Shown here: one piece after another, positions 61,155-64,000 of the stretch | Layout: every line of letters begins with the position of its first letter | How positions within the stretch are numbered: the stretch's first letter is position 1 | Assembly: GCF_000577895.1 (NCBI RefSeq) | Contig: NZ_HG917868.1 | Location: forward strand, 2,232,001 to 2,296,000 | Reading direction: 5' to 3' | Length of the DNA: 64,000 nucleotides | DNA from: Clostridium bornimense | Lineage (GTDB): Bacteria; Bacillota; Clostridia; Clostridiales; Clostridiaceae | Program-made: the position numbers and the translations under genes | The notes under the pieces: generated by a model | What the model was told of the DNA's origin: nothing | Databases searched by the model: none | What the model saw: only the letters and a program-made list of their open reading frames with translations

Positions 61155-64000
61155 CTATTTAACTAACGGTTCTATAGAATGGAACTCATCACAATTTTCT
61201 TTAATCTTTTTCTCATTACCAATAACACAAAGATTGTTATCTTCCATAACTTTTTTAATATCTTCGCTATGAGCTCTAATATCTTCTACTGTTGTAGATA
61301 ATATCTCTTCTCTTTCCTTTTGAACTTCTTCATAAGTAAGTCTCTTTAAGTAATTCGCCTGTGCTTTTTCTCCCATAGCCGCTGGTGTTAATGGTGCATC
61401 TATTTCAGCAATAGTACCTATAATATATTTTTTCATTTCATCCTTTGTAGCATCAAAGTTCTTAATATATTCATAAGCATTATTATATACATCTATAGTA
61501 TTATTTAAATTTGGATCTCTATAAGATGTAAAGAATAAGTTTCCGCTTCTTCCTATAGATGCAAAACATCCATAAGCTCCACCCATTACTCTTACCTTAT
61601 TCCATAGATAATCTAATGAAAGTATTGATTTTAATACTGCAGCAGAACCATTGTAATTATCAATTTTACCAGCCTTAGCTACATATTGAACTGTTCCTGA
61701 TGTTGTAAATCCTTCATTGTCTGCTTCTAATTCTAACTTGTAATCTTTAGGTTCAAACTTTTTATCCCCTAGTGAATTATAGAAAATATCTATTTCATTT
61801 TTGAATATCTTTTCTTCTTCTTCACCACAAGTTAATAATATATATAAATTATCTTTGTTGAATATTTCACTTCTTAATTGTTCCATTTTATTTTTGAATC
61901 CATCGAAATCATTATCTATATCTTCACACAGCTTGCATAAGAATAAATAGAATGAATATCCACTATTTCTTTCAAGATATCTATGATTTTTGTTCACATA
62001 AGATAATGCTCTCGTAGCAGCAATAACATGGCTTCTTGAGTTCAAACTAGATTCTATTCTTGATTTTAACTCGAAAATAATTTCTTTAACTCTATTTTTA
62101 TCTTCAAAAGATGAATTTAATATAACTTCATCCATTAACTCTAAAAGCTTCTTTGTATTAGCTTCAGTAGTTTTACCCTTCACTGACATATATGGGAAAA
62201 AGTCAGTATCCGTGTCATTATAGAAAAATGCAGATGAACCACAATCTATTCCACCGGTATAAAAATCTATTTCCTTCGCCAATTCTTCATAAGTATAATT
62301 TTTTGTATTAACTCTAGTTAAAAGTCTCGCCAATATAGGAATATAACTAATATCCTCTTCAGCTACTGACTTAGTATTAAATAAGAATGTTGGATATAAT
62401 ATCTTATTTGTAAATATATTTGAATATAGATAAGTATTATTATTGTATTTACCTACTGTTAGTGGTAGCTTTTCCGCTTCTTTATCTATATCGCTAAGTT
62501 CTAATGTTGGTATAACTTTTAGTGCCTCTGGTGAATCTGGTGTTTCTTGTTTCTTCTTTAATAATTCTGTATTTTTAACAATAGTATCAATAGTATCTTT
62601 ATCCATTGATGCTTTTATTTTTTGAAGCTTATCATGAAGTGCTTTAGTTTCTTCTTCTTCTAATCCTTTTTTAGGACTAACCATCATTAATGTTGCAAAT
62701 TTATTATCAATAAAGGCTTCTTTAACTAATTCCTCATAATAATTTGTATTTATTTTTTCTCTTAATTCTTTAAGATCATCTTCATAAACTAAATATCTTA
62801 AAGGGTCTCCATCGTATATCCATGAATCGTTGACAACCATTGAGTATATTACTCCCTTTGGATAACGATCAAAATCTCCTTCTCTTAAATAAAATTCCTT
62901 TTTATTTAATGCTGCTTCAAGAAATTTTTTGTCTACCCCTTCATCAATTACATTTTTCAAAACGTCCATAATAACATTTTTTATTTCGTCTTTTTTATTT
63001 TCATCAACGTTCTTAGCTATTATTGAAAATACCGGTTGTGCTATTCCTTTATCAAAAGATCCATATACATCTTCACATAATCCTTTTTCCAACAATGCTT
63101 TTTTAAGTGGTGCTCCTTGTGCATCTATAAGTACATATTCTAATACTTCATAAGCTAAATTCTTTGTAACATCCGATGTACTTGATACTGCAAAATTATA
63201 TGTGAAGAAACTCTTATTTTTATCATCATCATCTTTAGAAATGGAATAATACTCTTGTATTTCTTTAGTCTCTTTAAACGGTTTTTGCAACTTTATTTTT
63301 GAATCTATCTTTTCTTTACTAAATTTACTTAAATATTCATTATGAAGAAATTCAAGTCTTTCATTAACATCTATATCACCATATAAAACTATATAAGCAT
63401 TACTTGGATGATAATATTTCTTATGAAAATTAATAAATTCTTCTTGCGTAAGGTTTGGTATATCTTTAGGATTTCCTCCAGAATCTACACCATAAGTAGT
63501 ATCTGGTAATAGCCCTCTATATATCTTTCTATATACCATTGAATCTGGTGATGAATACACACCTTTCATTTCATTATAAACAACACCTTTATACTTAAGT
63601 TCATCTTCTGGATTTTCTAATTCATAATGCCATCCTTCTTGCATAAGTATAGTTTCATCTTTATAAATATTAGGGAAAAATACTGCATCTAAGTAAACAG
63701 ACATTAAGTTTTTAAAATCTTTATTATTTCTACTTGCAATAGGATACATAGTCTTATCTGGATATGTCATAGCATTTAAAAATGTATTTAAAGACCCCTT
63801 TGCCATCTCTACAAATGGCTCTTTAACAGGATATTTTTCTGATCCACATAAAACAGAGTGTTCTAATATATGCGCAACTCCTGTTGAGTTTTCTGGTGTT
63901 GTTCTAAATGTTATTGAAAATGTCTTATTATCATCCTCATTTTTTAATATTAATATTTTCGCACCAGTTCCATTATGCTCTAATGAATAAGCTTCACTAT
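61155..64000 (-). CDS. M16C family metallopeptidase (5' end outside window)
   Basis: This is a large inverzincin peptidase of the presequence protease (PreP/HypA) type that degrades peptides in a closed chamber. The zinc motif HILEH is at the incomplete N terminus (about 63888-63874), in STGVAHILEHSVLCGSEKYPVKEPF. Downstream are TMYPIASRNNKDF, LMSVYLDAVFFPN, GVVYNEMKGVYSSPDSMVYR and the C-terminal RVMGGAYGCFASIGRSGNLFFTSYRDP arginine-tyrosine block. The frame runs on past 64000, so its visible 948 codons lack only a short start; the first ATG at 63806 is not the real start because it would exclude the zinc site. Confidence 0.93.
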   Translation of the reverse strand, partial: SEAYSLEHNGTGAKILILKNEDDNKTFSITFRTTPENSTGVAHILEHSVLCGSEKYPVKEPFVEMAKGSLNTFLNAMTYPDKTMYPIASRNNKDFKNLMSVYLDAVFFPNIYKDETILMQEGWHYELENPEDELKYKGVVYNEMKGVYSSPDSMVYRKIYRGLLPDTTYGVDSGGNPKDIPNLTQEEFINFHKKYYHPSNAYIVLYGDIDVNERLEFLHNEYLSKFSKEKIDSKIKLQKPFKETKEIQEYYSISKDDDDKNKSFFTYNFAVSSTSDVTKNLAYEVLEYVLIDAQGAPLKKALLEKGLCEDVYGSFDKGIAQPVFSIIAKNVDENKKDEIKNVIMDVLKNVIDEGVDKKFLEAALNKKEFYLREGDFDRYPKGVIYSMVVNDSWIYDGDPLRYLVYEDDLKELREKINTNYYEELVKEAFIDNKFATLMMVSPKKGLEEEETKALHDKLQKIKASMDKDTIDTIVKNTELLKKKQETPDSPEALKVIPTLELSDIDKEAEKLPLTVGKYNNNTYLYSNIFTNKILYPTFLFNTKSVAEEDISYIPILARLLTRVNTKNYTYEELAKEIDFYTGGIDCGSSAFFYNDTDTDFFPYMSVKGKTTEANTKKLLELMDEVILNSSFEDKNRVKEIIFELKSRIESSLNSRSHVIAATRALSYVNKNHRYLERNSGYSFYLFLCKLCEDIDNDFDGFKNKMEQLRSEIFNKDNLYILLTCGEEEEKIFKNEIDIFYNSLGDKKFEPKDYKLELEADNEGFTTSGTVQYVAKAGKIDNYNGSAAVLKSILSLDYLWNKVRVMGGAYGCFASIGRSGNLFFTSYRDPNLNNTIDVYNNAYEYIKNFDATKDEMKKYIIGTIAEIDAPLTPAAMGEKAQANYLKRLTYEEVQKEREEILSTTVEDIRAHSEDIKKVMEDNNLCVIGNEKKIKENCDEFHSIEPLVK

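Overview
The window is AT-rich DNA of a spore-forming, low-GC Gram-positive bacterium. The spoIIA-sigF and spoVA genes, the clostridial style of the proteins, strong GGAGG-type ribosome binding sites and frequent AAA/ATA codons point to Clostridium (sensu stricto) or a close relative; I do not name a species. Almost everything is on the minus strand. Plus-strand genes are a peptidoglycan deacetylase, two tiny proteins and a PLP decarboxylase.

Region 1 (1-8.2 kb) is sporulation and regulation. It holds spoIIAA-spoIIAB-sigF behind a consensus-perfect sigma-H promoter, a terminator, then spoVAC-spoVAD (cut by the window edge). Upstream lies an operon of an orphan DNA adenine methyltransferase resembling CamA of Clostridioides difficile, followed two bases later by the luxS ribosome binding site. 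A divergent PdaA-type deacetylase and an unknown protein follow.

Region 2 (8.2-18.7 kb) supplies envelope precursors and assembly: a cyclodeaminase-like protein, a MurJ-type flippase, RmlD, an O-antigen ligase/polymerase, an LCP ligase, TagA, GalU, a TPR protein, phosphoglucomutase and a VanZ protein.

Region 3 (18.9-36.1 kb) is a teichoic-acid-type locus: one GT2 enzyme with a truncated glycerophosphotransferase domain, three CDP-glycerol glycerophosphotransferases (one fused to a GT4 domain), TagD, the TagGH exporter, two GT4 enzymes and a chemoreceptor. The small DUF1659/DUF2922 pair, a second LCP protein and mannose-6-phosphate isomerase follow.

Region 4 (39.4-57.3 kb) is a Wzx/Wzy-type capsule locus. 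It has three Wzc-like tyrosine autokinases and two priming sugar transferases, UDP-glucose dehydrogenase, five glycosyltransferases or related enzymes, an acyltransferase, Wzx, Wzy, and a second TagD plus glycerophosphotransferase, which suggests glycerol-phosphate decoration. GalU and phosphoglucomutase (region 2) would feed UDP-glucose to Ugd here; LCP proteins would attach finished polymers to the wall.

Region 5 (57.6-64 kb) has an L25/Ctc ribosomal protein, a SpeA-like decarboxylase, an IS1595-like transposase gene whose catalytic acids look lost, and a truncated M16 metalloprotease.

Two families of dispersed short repeats run through the intergenic spaces. One (core CTAMTTAAKTAG inside CTGTTCTA..GTAGTG) also forms an inverted pair around the transposase gene and an 83-bp palindromic miniature element upstream of tagGH. 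The other is a 97-bp cruciform-like hairpin with a half copy elsewhere. All identifications come from reading the sequence and from memory of the families; no searches were run.
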